64,000 bases of DNA from JAWRCU01 sp033542235 (GTDB lineage Bacteria; Pseudomonadota; Alphaproteobacteria; Rhizobiales; Rhizobiaceae). Position 1 is the first letter of the stretch. Each line of letters opens with the position of its first letter. The position numbers were made by a program, and so were the translations under genes. This document shows, piece after piece, positions 50,588 through 58,856 of this stretch. Location: positions 558,001-622,000 of the forward strand of contig NZ_JAWRCU010000002.1 in NCBI RefSeq assembly GCF_033542235.1, written 5' to 3'. The notes beneath the pieces were generated by a model. The model had not been told where the DNA came from, ran no database searches, and worked only from the letters and a program-made list of their open reading frames with translations.

Positions 50588-51538
50588 TCATTTGTCGGCC
50601 AACGTGGTGTCTATGAGCGCCAGGTCGTTCTGGCCCACGGCGAAGGACACGTTGGTGATGCCGAGATAGCTGCGCAGCTTCTCGGCCGGCACGAGCATCG
50701 GCCCGGGCGCAGGCGCCGTCCCCGGAGCCGGCTGGGGGAAGGCGGTCGATCGCGCGGTATGGAAGACCATGTTGCCTTCCACTTTCTGCATGATCTGGTG
50801 GATATGCCCATTGAGCACCGTGACCGAGCCGAAGCGCTTCAGCATCGAAAGCACCTGCGCACTGTCGTCGGTGCCCCAGCCCCATTCCGGATAGATGGTC
50901 CAGAGAGGCACATGCGCGAACACGACGATCGGTGTCGAGTTGGAAAGGTCCTTCAAGTCGTCAGTGAGCCAGGCAAGCTGCTCTGCGCCGAGATTGCCGA
51001 GCCCGCCGGCCTTGAGATTCATGACGTTGACGAGACCGACGAAGTGCACGCCATTCTGGTCGAACGAGTACCAGCCGGCGCCTTTGGTGCCCTTCCCGTA
51101 GCGCTCCAGATAGGCCTTGCCCAGATTTTCGTCGATCACGTCGTGCTCGCCGGGAACGTAGTGCACGTCAAGCCCGGTGCTGCCGATGATCTCGGTGGCG
51201 TTGTCGAACTGCTCGGCTTTCGACAGATGGGTGATATCGCCGGTGTGGATCATGAATGAAGGCTTGGCGGGAAGCGCTGCCACCTTCCCGATCGCCTCCT
51301 TCAGCGTATCGATTGCATGCGGGTTCGCCGGTTTGTCGAATCCGACATGGCTGTCGGAAATCTGCAGGAAAGTGAACCCCTGCTGCGCCACCTCGGCAGC
51401 CTCAGCGCGGTCGAGCAGGCTCAGGGATTTCGGTATGCCGCCTGAGACCGTCCACAGCACCCCGGTTCCCGCCCATATCATGCATTCGAGCGCATGTCGG
51501 CGCGTCATTCCATTTTCTTCGTCGTCATGGTGGGTCAC
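50588..51538 (-). CDS. Exported metallophosphoesterase (calcineurin-like)
   Basis: A 316-residue phosphoesterase. Metal motifs are ISDSHVGF, HTGDITHL, GEHD (instead of the usual GNHD), VFAHVPL and LNGHIHQ. The N-terminus TRRHALECMIWAGTGVLW resembles a twin-arginine signal, which suits export of a folded metalloprotein. GTG 51538 has GGAG 7 nt upstream. It is the first gene of the operon with cupredoxin, sigma and anti-sigma genes; substrate is unknown. Confidence 0.88.
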   Translation of the reverse strand: MTHHDDEENGMTRRHALECMIWAGTGVLWTVSGGIPKSLSLLDRAEAAEVAQQGFTFLQISDSHVGFDKPANPHAIDTLKEAIGKVAALPAKPSFMIHTGDITHLSKAEQFDNATEIIGSTGLDVHYVPGEHDVIDENLGKAYLERYGKGTKGAGWYSFDQNGVHFVGLVNVMNLKAGGLGNLGAEQLAWLTDDLKDLSNSTPIVVFAHVPLWTIYPEWGWGTDDSAQVLSMLKRFGSVTVLNGHIHQIMQKVEGNMVFHTARSTAFPQPAPGTAPAPGPMLVPAEKLRSYLGITNVSFAVGQNDLALIDTTLADK

Positions 51539-51592
51539 ATCCGTTCTCCTTGCTCAGAGCCGCAATGCGGCGTGCGGCTAGGAGATCGGGCG

Positions 51593-51609
51593 ATGCTTGC
51601 GTTTATTCC
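51593..51609 (-). promoter_or_regulatory. Possible ECF-type -35 element upstream of the operon
   Basis: On the minus strand GGAATAAAC begins at 51609, 71 bp before the operon start. GGAAT-type hexamers are common as ECF -35 elements, and the operon encodes such a sigma; the -10 element is not clear. A weak call. Confidence 0.25.
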
Positions 51610-51741
51610 TGGGGCCCGTGTTCGATCGATCACGTCTGCGTGTGGGGTGCTGCCGGTGAAGATCCCATGCGGCGTCCTATCTCCCGCTTGCGCACCCAAC
51701 CGCTTCGGCCTAAGTGACCGGCAACCCCCCCGGAGACAAAC

Positions 51742-52197
51742 ATGGCCGACGCTCGCAACCTCAAACTTCTGATCGTCGAGGCGCGTTTCTACGATCACCT
51801 CGCCGACGCGCTTCTCGAAGGCGCCAAGGCCGCGCTCGACGAGGCCGGAGCCTCCTATGACGTGGTGACGGTGCCGGGCGCCCTGGAGATTCCGGCGGCG
51901 ATCTCCTTCGCCCTGGATGCGGCGGAAGATGGGGGCACGGATTATGATGGCTTCGTCGCGCTGGGCACCGTGATCCGCGGGGAGACCTTTCATTTCGACA
52001 TCGTGGCCAATGAATCTGCGCGCGCGCTGATGAACCTCTCCGTCGAAGAATCCCTTGCGATCGGCAACGGTATTCTCACCACCGAGAACGAGGAGCAGGC
52101 CTGGGTTCGTGCCCGCAGGAGCGAAGGCGACAAAGGGGGCTTTGCAGCGCGTGCCGCACTTGCCATGATCGCGCTGCGCGAGCGATTGGGGGCATGA
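51742..52197 (+). CDS. ribH: 6,7-dimethyl-8-ribityllumazine synthase
   Basis: A 151-residue lumazine synthase, the penultimate riboflavin step. LLIVEARFYDHLADALLEGA, VPGALEIPAAI, ALGTVIRGETFHFDIVANESARAL (with the catalytic histidine) and the closing GFAARAALAMIALRERL fit the family. GGAG lies 7 nt before ATG 51742. It overlaps nusB by 4 bases and is divergent from the metallophosphoesterase operon. Confidence 0.96.
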   Translation: MADARNLKLLIVEARFYDHLADALLEGAKAALDEAGASYDVVTVPGALEIPAAISFALDAAEDGGTDYDGFVALGTVIRGETFHFDIVANESARALMNLSVEESLAIGNGILTTENEEQAWVRARRSEGDKGGFAARAALAMIALRERLGA

Positions 52198-52703
52198 AGG
52201 CGATGGCGCATCAGCCCGGCAGCGGCCAGCCCGGCGTGAAGCAGGCAAATAAGCGCGGCGCGGCCCGCCTCGCCGCCGTGCAGGCGCTCTATCAGATGGA
52301 TGTCGCTGGCTCCGGCCTGCTTGAGACCGCTGCCGAATACGAATCTTTCCGCCTCGGCAAGGAGGTGGACGGTGCGCTTTACCGCGAGGCGGACCCGCAA
52401 TGGTTCCGCGCGATCCTGTCGGGCGTGGTCGAGAACCAGAAGACCGTTGACCCGGCTATCCACCAGGCGCTCACGGACGACTGGCCGCTGTCGCGGCTCG
52501 ATTCGACGCTTCGTGCCATCCTGCGGGCAGGCGTTTACGAGATCATGGCGCGCGACGATGTGCCCGTGGCCGTCATCGTTTCCGAATATGTCGACATCGC
52601 GAAGGCTTTCTACGAAGAGGAAGAGCCGAAGCTCGTCAACGCGGTGCTCGACCGCGTCGCGCGGCGGCTGCGCGGCGAGGGGCGCGGCAAGGACGCTTCG
52701 TGA
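52194..52703 (+). CDS. nusB: Transcription antitermination factor NusB
   Basis: A 169-residue NusB, the RNA-binding antitermination factor needed for rRNA transcription. RGAARLAAVQALYQMDVAG is the N-terminal RNA-binding part; WPLSRLDSTLRAILRAGVYEIMARDDVPVAVIVSEYVDIAKAFYEEEEPKLVNAVLDRVAR is the highly conserved second half. ATG 52194 overlaps the ribH stop (ATGA); ATG 52203 is a possible alternative. Confidence 0.95.
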   Translation: MKAMAHQPGSGQPGVKQANKRGAARLAAVQALYQMDVAGSGLLETAAEYESFRLGKEVDGALYREADPQWFRAILSGVVENQKTVDPAIHQALTDDWPLSRLDSTLRAILRAGVYEIMARDDVPVAVIVSEYVDIAKAFYEEEEPKLVNAVLDRVARRLRGEGRGKDAS

Positions 52704-52950
52704 GCGCCGATGCGGCGCATAGTCTGCTACGGCTATCCTGACATCATGCAGCGTTCGTCGGTTCGGCCAGCTCCACCTCGGCTTCGATAGGCGAACTCGC
52801 TGGGGCTCCGGGTTTGGGGGCCGAAGCGCCTGATACTGACTCGTTCCGAGTTGAAGGTCAGTGCAGCAATAGTCCGAAAGAATATTGACGTTACTGATGC
52901 TCTGATATTCAGTCTGCACGGCTGCCCATTTCTTGCGAGGATGAACGGCT

Positions 52951-54318
52951 GTGTCCAAGCGCATCATTCTCCTATTGGACGGGACTTGGAACGACGCCGA
53001 TATCGGCCCCACTGATACGAATATTGTTCGGCTGAGAGATTTGATCGCCAAATCCCTCGGGCAGCAGCAAACCACCCGGGTCGAGCCGGCAAAGGCAACC
53101 GAGGCGGGCCGAAAGCTCGTCCATGGCTTCGCATCCGATGGCCGGGAGAATATCGTGTTCTACGAACGCGGCGTCGGCACGAGCGCCTTTGACAGGCTGC
53201 GCGGCGGCATATTCGGCGAAGGGCTGGGTGCCAATGTCAGGAACGCCTACAGATTCTTGTCTTATTATTACGAGGAGGGCGACCAGGTATTCGTGTTGGG
53301 CTTCTCGCGGGGGGCCTATACAGCGCGTTCCCTCGTTGGATATCTGAATGCGACTGGACTGCTCCAGCGCAGGTACTGCTCCGAGCAACTGGAGCTGAAG
53401 GCCTGGTCATATTACCGGACCTCGCCGAATGCCCGGCTTCCTGCCGTCTGGACGGAACTTACCCCCTATGTACATTGGCGTGACAAGTTCCGTGTCGAAT
53501 GCGTGGCTGTGTTCGATACGGTCGGGGCGCTCGGCGTGCCACTCGAACCCTTCTGGCGCGCCAACCGGGATCGGTATGCATTCCACAATGTCGAGCTTTC
53601 TTCGATCACGAACCTCAATCTGCACGCCATCGCGATCGACGAGCATCGCAAGCCGTTCCAGGCGACGATCTGGCGCAAGCCTCCGTTCAAGCAGTTCTCG
53701 ACCACGACCGAGCAGGTCTGGTTCGTGGGAAGCCACGGCGATGTCGGCGGCAGCTACATTCCGGAAGAGCAGCGCGAGGCCAAATTTCCGGAGTCGCTGG
53801 ATGACATTTCTCTCGATTGGATGATCAAACGCCTTCTCCATTACTATCGCGACTTTCCAGTTGACGTTAAACATCAATGGAAGAGGCTGTCGCCCAGCTG
53901 GGCGCAGGCTACCCAGCACGAATCGAGGACACTCCCTTACTGGATCTATCCGAAGGCTTTCCGTTCGATCGCAAATCTCCCTGTCACCGGCGTGTTCCCA
54001 TGGCAGGAAGTTTGCCGGGACCGCCATGCCCACCCGATTGCGGAGATGGTCCACGTGTCCGCCATCGAGCGCCTTGGCCAAGTGGTGTGGGTCGGCAGGC
54101 AGGCGAGAAAATACCAGCCTGCCAATCTCCTTGCGGTGTTGCCCGAGATCATGAGAACCTACAAATTGGGCAACGTCGACGTGCATGCAGGCGGCACCGA
54201 CATTTTGCTGGTCGGGTGGGACGGACGTGCGCTTGACCCGAACGAGGATCGGGCGGTCGCAGCCGATCTCATGCGTGCGGCGGAGCTTCGATTGAACTCT
54301 TCGGCCAAGCTGAACTGA
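52951..54318 (+). CDS. DUF2235 alpha/beta hydrolase (Tle1-like fold)
   Basis: A 455-residue protein. The N-terminus KRIILLLDGTWNDADIGPTDTNIVRL, the nucleophile motif GFSRGAYTARSLVGYL, the acidic residue in VAVFDTVGALGVPLEP, and the histidine region WFVGSHGDVGGSY are the hallmarks of DUF2235, the fold of Tle1 phospholipase effectors. There is no signal peptide, VgrG, Hcp or immunity gene nearby, so a secreted-effector role is not supported; it may be a housekeeping lipase-like enzyme. GTG 52951 is the best start, with GAGG about 12 nt upstream. Confidence 0.88.
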   Translation: MSKRIILLLDGTWNDADIGPTDTNIVRLRDLIAKSLGQQQTTRVEPAKATEAGRKLVHGFASDGRENIVFYERGVGTSAFDRLRGGIFGEGLGANVRNAYRFLSYYYEEGDQVFVLGFSRGAYTARSLVGYLNATGLLQRRYCSEQLELKAWSYYRTSPNARLPAVWTELTPYVHWRDKFRVECVAVFDTVGALGVPLEPFWRANRDRYAFHNVELSSITNLNLHAIAIDEHRKPFQATIWRKPPFKQFSTTTEQVWFVGSHGDVGGSYIPEEQREAKFPESLDDISLDWMIKRLLHYYRDFPVDVKHQWKRLSPSWAQATQHESRTLPYWIYPKAFRSIANLPVTGVFPWQEVCRDRHAHPIAEMVHVSAIERLGQVVWVGRQARKYQPANLLAVLPEIMRTYKLGNVDVHAGGTDILLVGWDGRALDPNEDRAVAADLMRAAELRLNSSAKLN

Positions 54319-54653
54319 AGTGTGACGATCCGCGCAGCCGAATTGGCTTTCGGCTCCCTGCCTGTGCAGAAACCGATATCTCCGGTATCGGCAGGATGGC
54401 CTTGATGACCTAACGTCAGCTGCCTAGCGCCCCAAACTGGGGTGCCCGAAGCCGGCCATCCGCGGCATGAATATAAATCGATTTGGCACCGCCGCGTGCC
54501 GAAACTCGGCAAGGAAAACCGCCTGAAAAGACCAACAGAATATTGACCTTGGCCGAGGTGTTTCGCATAAGCCACACTGAAAGCCGCTCGCCGGCTTCGT
54601 CCAGTCAGGCCCGGGGAGGGGTTCTTGCGGGCCACATCGAGGAAAATCCGCAA
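54319..54653. other. hppA upstream region
   Basis: 335 bases between the DUF2235 gene and hppA. The hppA frame is open through part of it, but composition before ATG 54654 is unlike the H+-PPase N-terminus. It carries an AT-rich patch (ATGAATATAAATCGATTTGG near 54465) likely to be the hppA promoter. No other gene is seen. Confidence 0.5.
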
Positions 54654-56798
54654 ATGACCATGCTTTATGTCGTCATTCTCTGCGGCGTGCTCTCTGTCCT
54701 TTACGCCATTTGGGCGACGCGGTCGGTGCTTGCTGCCGACCAGGGCAGCGCGCGCATGCAGGAGATCTCCGCCGCAATTCGGGAGGGTGCGCAGGCTTAT
54801 CTGGCACGCCAGTACACCACCATCGCGATCGTCGGCATCGTCGTGTTCCTGCTCGCCTGGTGGCTGCTTTCCGGCTCTGCCGCGATCGGCTTCCTGATCG
54901 GCGCGGTGCTGTCGGGAGCCGCTGGCTTCATCGGCATGCATATCTCCGTGCGCGCCAATGTCCGCACCGCCCAGGCAGCTTCCAACAGCCTGGCTGCGGG
55001 CCTCGACATCGCCTTCAAATCTGGTGCGATCACCGGTCTCCTGGTCGCCGGCCTCGCGCTGCTCGGCGTATCCGTCTACTACTGGGTGCTGATCGGCCCG
55101 CTCGGCCACCAGCCGGCCGATCGCCAGGTCATCGACTCGCTCGTGGCGCTCGGCTTCGGTGCGTCGCTGATCTCGATCTTCGCCCGTCTCGGCGGCGGTA
55201 TTTTCACCAAGGGCGCGGATGTCGGCGGCGATCTCGTCGGCAAGGTGGAAGCAGGCATTCCCGAGGACGATCCGCGCAATCCGGCCACGATTGCGGATAA
55301 TGTCGGCGACAATGTCGGCGATTGCGCCGGCATGGCTGCCGACCTCTTCGAGACCTACGCGGTGACCGTCGTCGCCACCATGGTCCTGAGTGCGATCTTC
55401 TTCGGCTCGTCCGCTGTGCTCGGCACGGTGATGCTCTATCCGCTCGCGATCTGCGGCGCCTGCATCATCACCTCGATCATAGGCACCTTCTTCGTGAAGC
55501 TCGGCTCGAACGGCTCGATCATGGGTGCGCTCTACAAGGGCCTGATCGTGACCGGGCTGCTCTCCATCATCGGCCTGGGCGCGGCAACGTCGCTCACGAT
55601 CGGCTGGGGCGACATCGGCACGGCCGGCAATATCGTCGTGACGGGCACCAACCTGTTCATCTGCGGCCTGATCGGCCTGCTGGTGACGGGCCTGATCGTC
55701 ATCATCACCGAGTATTACACCGGCACGGGCAAGCGTCCGGTCGTTTCGATCGCGCAGGCGTCGGTGACGGGCCATGGCACCAACGTCATCCAGGGCCTCG
55801 CCGTCTCACTGGAGGCGACCGCCCTTCCGGCGATCGTTATTGTCGGCGGCATCATCGCGACCTACCAGCTCGCCGGCCTGTTCGGCACGGCGATCGCGGT
55901 GACCACCATGCTCGGCCTTGCCGGCATGATCGTCGCGCTCGACGCCTTTGGCCCGGTCACCGACAATGCCGGCGGTATCGCGGAGATGTCGGGCCTGCCA
56001 AAGGAAGTGCGCCACTCGACCGACGCGCTGGACGCGGTGGGCAATACGACAAAGGCCGTCACCAAGGGCTACGCTATCGGCTCTGCAGGCCTCGGCGCCC
56101 TCGTGCTCTTTGCGGCCTATTCGAACGACCTGCAATATTTCGCGGCCAATGCCGCGCAATACCCCTACTTCTCCGACCTGGGCGTGGTTTCGTTCGATCT
56201 GTCCAATCCCTATGTCGTGGCCGGCCTGCTGTTCGGCGGCCTGATCCCGTATCTGTTCGGCGGTATCGCCATGACGGCGGTCGGACGCGCGGCCGGCTCG
56301 ATCGTCGAGGAGGTGCGCAAGCAGTTCCGGGAAAAGCCGGGCATCATGCAGGGAACCGACAAGCCGGACTATGCGAGGGCGGTGGACATTTTGACCCGTG
56401 CCGCCATCCGGGAGATGGTCATTCCGTCGCTGCTGCCGGTATTGGCGCCGTTGGTCGTCTATTTTGGCGTCTACCTGATCTCCGGCTCCAAGGCTTCGGC
56501 CTTTGCCGCGCTTGGCGCTTCGCTGCTCGGCGTGATCGTCAACGGCCTGTTCGTGGCCATTTCGATGACCTCGGGTGGCGGCGCATGGGACAACGCCAAG
56601 AAGTCCTTCGAGGACGGCTTCACCGACAAGGACGGCATCAAGCACCTGAAGGGCTCGGAAGCGCACAAGGCATCCGTGACCGGCGACACCGTCGGCGATC
56701 CCTACAAGGATACCGCCGGCCCGGCCGTGAATCCTGCGATCAAGATCACCAACATCGTTGCGCTCCTGCTGCTCGCGGTGCTCGCGCACTCGGCCTAG
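54654..56798 (+). CDS. hppA: K+-independent membrane-bound proton-translocating pyrophosphatase
   Basis: A 714-residue H+-PPase with about sixteen membrane helices. It hydrolyses pyrophosphate and pumps protons. The substrate site is GGIFTKGADVGGDLVGKVEAGIPEDDPRNPA followed by DNVGDNVGDCAGMAADLFE; DAFGPVTDNAGGIAEMSG and the C-terminal GGAWDNAKK supply the remaining Mg-PPi ligands. The diagnostic position reads GNTTKA, lysine rather than alanine, marking the K+-independent class. ATG 54654 has GAGG upstream and gives the normal N-terminus. A palindromic repeat and a perfect terminator follow. Confidence 0.96.
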   Translation: MTMLYVVILCGVLSVLYAIWATRSVLAADQGSARMQEISAAIREGAQAYLARQYTTIAIVGIVVFLLAWWLLSGSAAIGFLIGAVLSGAAGFIGMHISVRANVRTAQAASNSLAAGLDIAFKSGAITGLLVAGLALLGVSVYYWVLIGPLGHQPADRQVIDSLVALGFGASLISIFARLGGGIFTKGADVGGDLVGKVEAGIPEDDPRNPATIADNVGDNVGDCAGMAADLFETYAVTVVATMVLSAIFFGSSAVLGTVMLYPLAICGACIITSIIGTFFVKLGSNGSIMGALYKGLIVTGLLSIIGLGAATSLTIGWGDIGTAGNIVVTGTNLFICGLIGLLVTGLIVIITEYYTGTGKRPVVSIAQASVTGHGTNVIQGLAVSLEATALPAIVIVGGIIATYQLAGLFGTAIAVTTMLGLAGMIVALDAFGPVTDNAGGIAEMSGLPKEVRHSTDALDAVGNTTKAVTKGYAIGSAGLGALVLFAAYSNDLQYFAANAAQYPYFSDLGVVSFDLSNPYVVAGLLFGGLIPYLFGGIAMTAVGRAAGSIVEEVRKQFREKPGIMQGTDKPDYARAVDILTRAAIREMVIPSLLPVLAPLVVYFGVYLISGSKASAFAALGASLLGVIVNGLFVAISMTSGGGAWDNAKKSFEDGFTDKDGIKHLKGSEAHKASVTGDTVGDPYKDTAGPAVNPAIKITNIVALLLLAVLAHSA

Positions 56799-56799
56799 A

Positions 56800-56897
56800 G
56801 CATCGGACCGAAACGTGCGCAGCGGTTTTCGGATAAATCCGATGCGCAGACAATGAGATAGAGCGGCGTGGCGATCCACCTTGAACGCACGCCGCTC
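56800..56897. repeat. Palindromic repeat element after hppA
   Basis: Two dyads: GCATCGGA (56800-56807) with TCCGATGC (56838-56845), and GAGCGGCGTG (56861-56870) with CACGCCGCTC (56888-56897). The text resembles short interspersed palindromic elements common in rhizobial genomes. Confidence 0.6.
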
Positions 56898-56920
56898 TCA
56901 TAGAAAACGGCGCATACACA

Positions 56921-56960
56921 ATCAAAAACCCCGCCGGAGCGATCCGGCGGGGTTTTTGAT
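56921..56960. terminator. Bidirectional intrinsic terminator
   Basis: A perfect 18-bp inverted repeat (56921-56938 and 56943-56960) with a GCGA loop, AAAAACC on one side and GGTTTTT on the other. It can end hppA and the convergent bamE-like gene. Confidence 0.95.
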
Positions 56961-56998
56961 TGGAAGCTATGCTGGGACAGGTAGAGAGCGGCCGGCTA

Positions 56999-57520
56999 TC
57001 ACGGGCCGCCGCCAGGCATGCCCGTATTGCCTCCGAGAAGGCCGGCCGGCACCTTGCCGACACCTGTGAGCAGCTGGCTCAGGAAGTTGTGGTCGCGACC
57101 GCCGGTCGGCGTGGTGCGCGAGACGAAGTCGAACAGCTTGCCGTCCTGCATGCCGTAGTTGGCGACGCGGCTGACGCGGCCGTCATCTCCGAAATAGACC
57201 GCGAGCACGCGCTGGTCGACCAGTCTCGGGTTCTGGAAAGCGACGGTTCGAACCCGCTTCTGCGAGATGTAGTAGAAGACCTCGTTGTCGAAGGTTGCCG
57301 TCGTGGAAGGTGTGCCGAGCGCGAGCTGCACCTGCTCGCGGCTCGAGCCGACCGGTACCTGGTCGATCTGCTGCTGGTCGATGACGTAGCCCTGAGTAAG
57401 TGTCTCGCTGGTCGACAGCACATCCGATTTGCAGCCCGCAAATGCAAATGCCGCGGCAAGCACCGAAACCGTCACTCCGGCTCTCGCGGAACGGTTCGCC
57501 TTGAAATTCAGCACGCTCAA
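56999..57520 (-). CDS. bamE: BamE (SmpA/OmlA)-family outer membrane lipoprotein
   Basis: A lipoprotein of about 173 residues. The lipobox is FAGC near residue 29 (VSVLAAAFAFAGCKSD). The SmpA/OmlA domain follows: QQIDQVPVGSSREQVQLALGTPSTTATFDNEVFYYISQKR, then AFQNPRLVDQRVLAVYFGDDGRVSRVANYG. BamE is part of the outer-membrane beta-barrel assembly machine. TTG 57520 is used because GGGAG lies 6 nt upstream; GTG 57514 is possible. It is divergent from the bc1 chaperone gene, as in other rhizobia. Confidence 0.88.
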   Translation of the reverse strand: MSVLNFKANRSARAGVTVSVLAAAFAFAGCKSDVLSTSETLTQGYVIDQQQIDQVPVGSSREQVQLALGTPSTTATFDNEVFYYISQKRVRTVAFQNPRLVDQRVLAVYFGDDGRVSRVANYGMQDGKLFDFVSRTTPTGGRDHNFLSQLLTGVGKVPAGLLGGNTGMPGGGP

Positions 57521-57638
57521 TAACAACTCCCTGTCATTCCGCCGCACCGACGGCTTGCCGCGGGGCGCAAAACCGGTAAACCAGCTTCCCCGACGATGCA
57601 ACCTGGGCAGACGGCGTCCCCTGGAAGGATTCCCCATT

Positions 57639-58196
57639 ATGTTCAAACGAATCTTCGGCAGCGAACGAGCCGCCAAAGAACGGATAACAGGGGGCGTGTA
57701 TGACCGAATCGTGGCAGCGGCGCGGCAGCCGGTGCTCTATGCCGACTGGAACGTGCCCGACACGCCGCTCGGCCGTTACGAGATGATCTCGCTGCATCTG
57801 TTCCTGGTCCTGCACCGCTTGCGGGGTGAGACCGGAGCCCGTGAGCTGGCCCAAGGCCTCACTGACCGGTTCTTCGCAGAGCTCGACCATTCGATCCGTG
57901 AGCTCGGTGTCGGCGACCTCAGCGTGCCGAAGCGGATGAAGAAGTTCGCGCGCATGTTCTACGGGCGCGTGGCGTCCTATGGCGAGGCTATCGATCGCGG
58001 AGATGCCGAATTGCTTGCCGCAGCCCTTGCGCGCAACGTCAGGCCCGGCGAAACATTGTGGAGGGAGTCCGCGGAGTTGAGCCGCCATGTGGTCAAGGTC
58101 CAGAGCGCCCTGGCTGAGCAAAGTCTGACGGACATCCTTTCGGGGCAGGTCACTTTTCCGTTGCCCGACACAACCGAAAGGGAGGAATTGCGATGA
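57639..58196 (+). CDS. Ubiquinol-cytochrome c chaperone family protein
   Basis: A 185-residue protein of the UQCC/Cbp3 family that assists cytochrome bc1 assembly. YDRIVAAARQPVLYADWNVPDTPLGRYEMISLHLFLVLHRL and DHSIRELGVGDLSVPKRMKKFARMFYGRV are the family core. There is no signal peptide. ATG 57639 has AAGGA 9 nt upstream. Its stop overlaps the yceD start by 4 bases (ATGA). Confidence 0.9.
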   Translation: MFKRIFGSERAAKERITGGVYDRIVAAARQPVLYADWNVPDTPLGRYEMISLHLFLVLHRLRGETGARELAQGLTDRFFAELDHSIRELGVGDLSVPKRMKKFARMFYGRVASYGEAIDRGDAELLAAALARNVRPGETLWRESAELSRHVVKVQSALAEQSLTDILSGQVTFPLPDTTEREELR

Positions 58197-58747
58197 CAAA
58201 GCAATCCACGAGCCCGGTTTCTTTCCTCGCAAATGTCGCACGTCTGCCGCAAAAGGGCATGCCGGTTGTCCTCACTGCCGATGAGGGGCAGCGCGAGGCG
58301 CTTGCAGCCGATCATGGCCTGCTTTCGGTCGAATCCTGGCAGGCTGATCTGCTTGTTGCGCCCTGGAAGCGCAACGGCGTCAGGATTTCGGGAAAGGTTG
58401 AAGGCGAGATCAGGCAGGAATGCGTGGTGACGCTCGAGCCGATCGCCGTGACGATCTCCGAAGAGGTGTCGCAGATCTACTTTCCTGAGGGCTCCAAGCT
58501 CGGCCGACTGGGCTTCCACTCCGATGGGGAAATCCATCTCGACGCCGAAGGGCCGGACAGCCCTGAGACGTTTGCGGGCGATACGATCGACGTGGGCGCA
58601 CTTGCCGAGGAGTTCTTCGCGCTTGCGATCGACCCTTATCCGCGCAAGGAAGGGGCGGCGATCGAGCCTGCGGAAGCGGAGGCCCGGCCCGCCGACAACT
58701 TCGGACCGATGCACGAAAAGCTCAAGTCGCTGCGGGAGAAATCCTGA
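58193..58747 (+). CDS. DUF177/YceD family protein
   Basis: A 184-residue DUF177 protein, related to YceD, which is linked to 23S rRNA maturation or stability. ISGKVEGEIRQECVVTLEPIAVTISEEVSQIYFPEG includes the conserved cysteine, and GALAEEFFALAIDPYPRKEGA the second block. GGAGG lies 7 nt before ATG 58193. In most alphaproteobacteria it precedes plsX, as here. Confidence 0.9.
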   Translation: MTKQSTSPVSFLANVARLPQKGMPVVLTADEGQREALAADHGLLSVESWQADLLVAPWKRNGVRISGKVEGEIRQECVVTLEPIAVTISEEVSQIYFPEGSKLGRLGFHSDGEIHLDAEGPDSPETFAGDTIDVGALAEEFFALAIDPYPRKEGAAIEPAEAEARPADNFGPMHEKLKSLREKS

Positions 58748-58856
58748 AAACACGCGTGCATTCGTCAATTCCAGTTGTACGGCCTACCAAAAACGCTATT
58801 TTCGCCCCGCTTCTGCCAAACCCCGATTGTTCGGGAGACAGTGAGACAATTCCCGC

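Noticed and set aside
51539..51741. FMN riboswitch before ribH
   Set aside because: The conserved helices and loops of the FMN element were not recognisable here or before ribD.
52951..54318. Type VI secretion effector locus
   Set aside because: No vgrG, hcp, PAAR, adaptor or immunity gene in the neighbourhood; only the fold is shared.
57225..57260. GGTTCGAACC near 57243 as a tRNA T-arm
   Set aside because: It lies inside the bamE-like coding sequence and no cloverleaf can be drawn around it.
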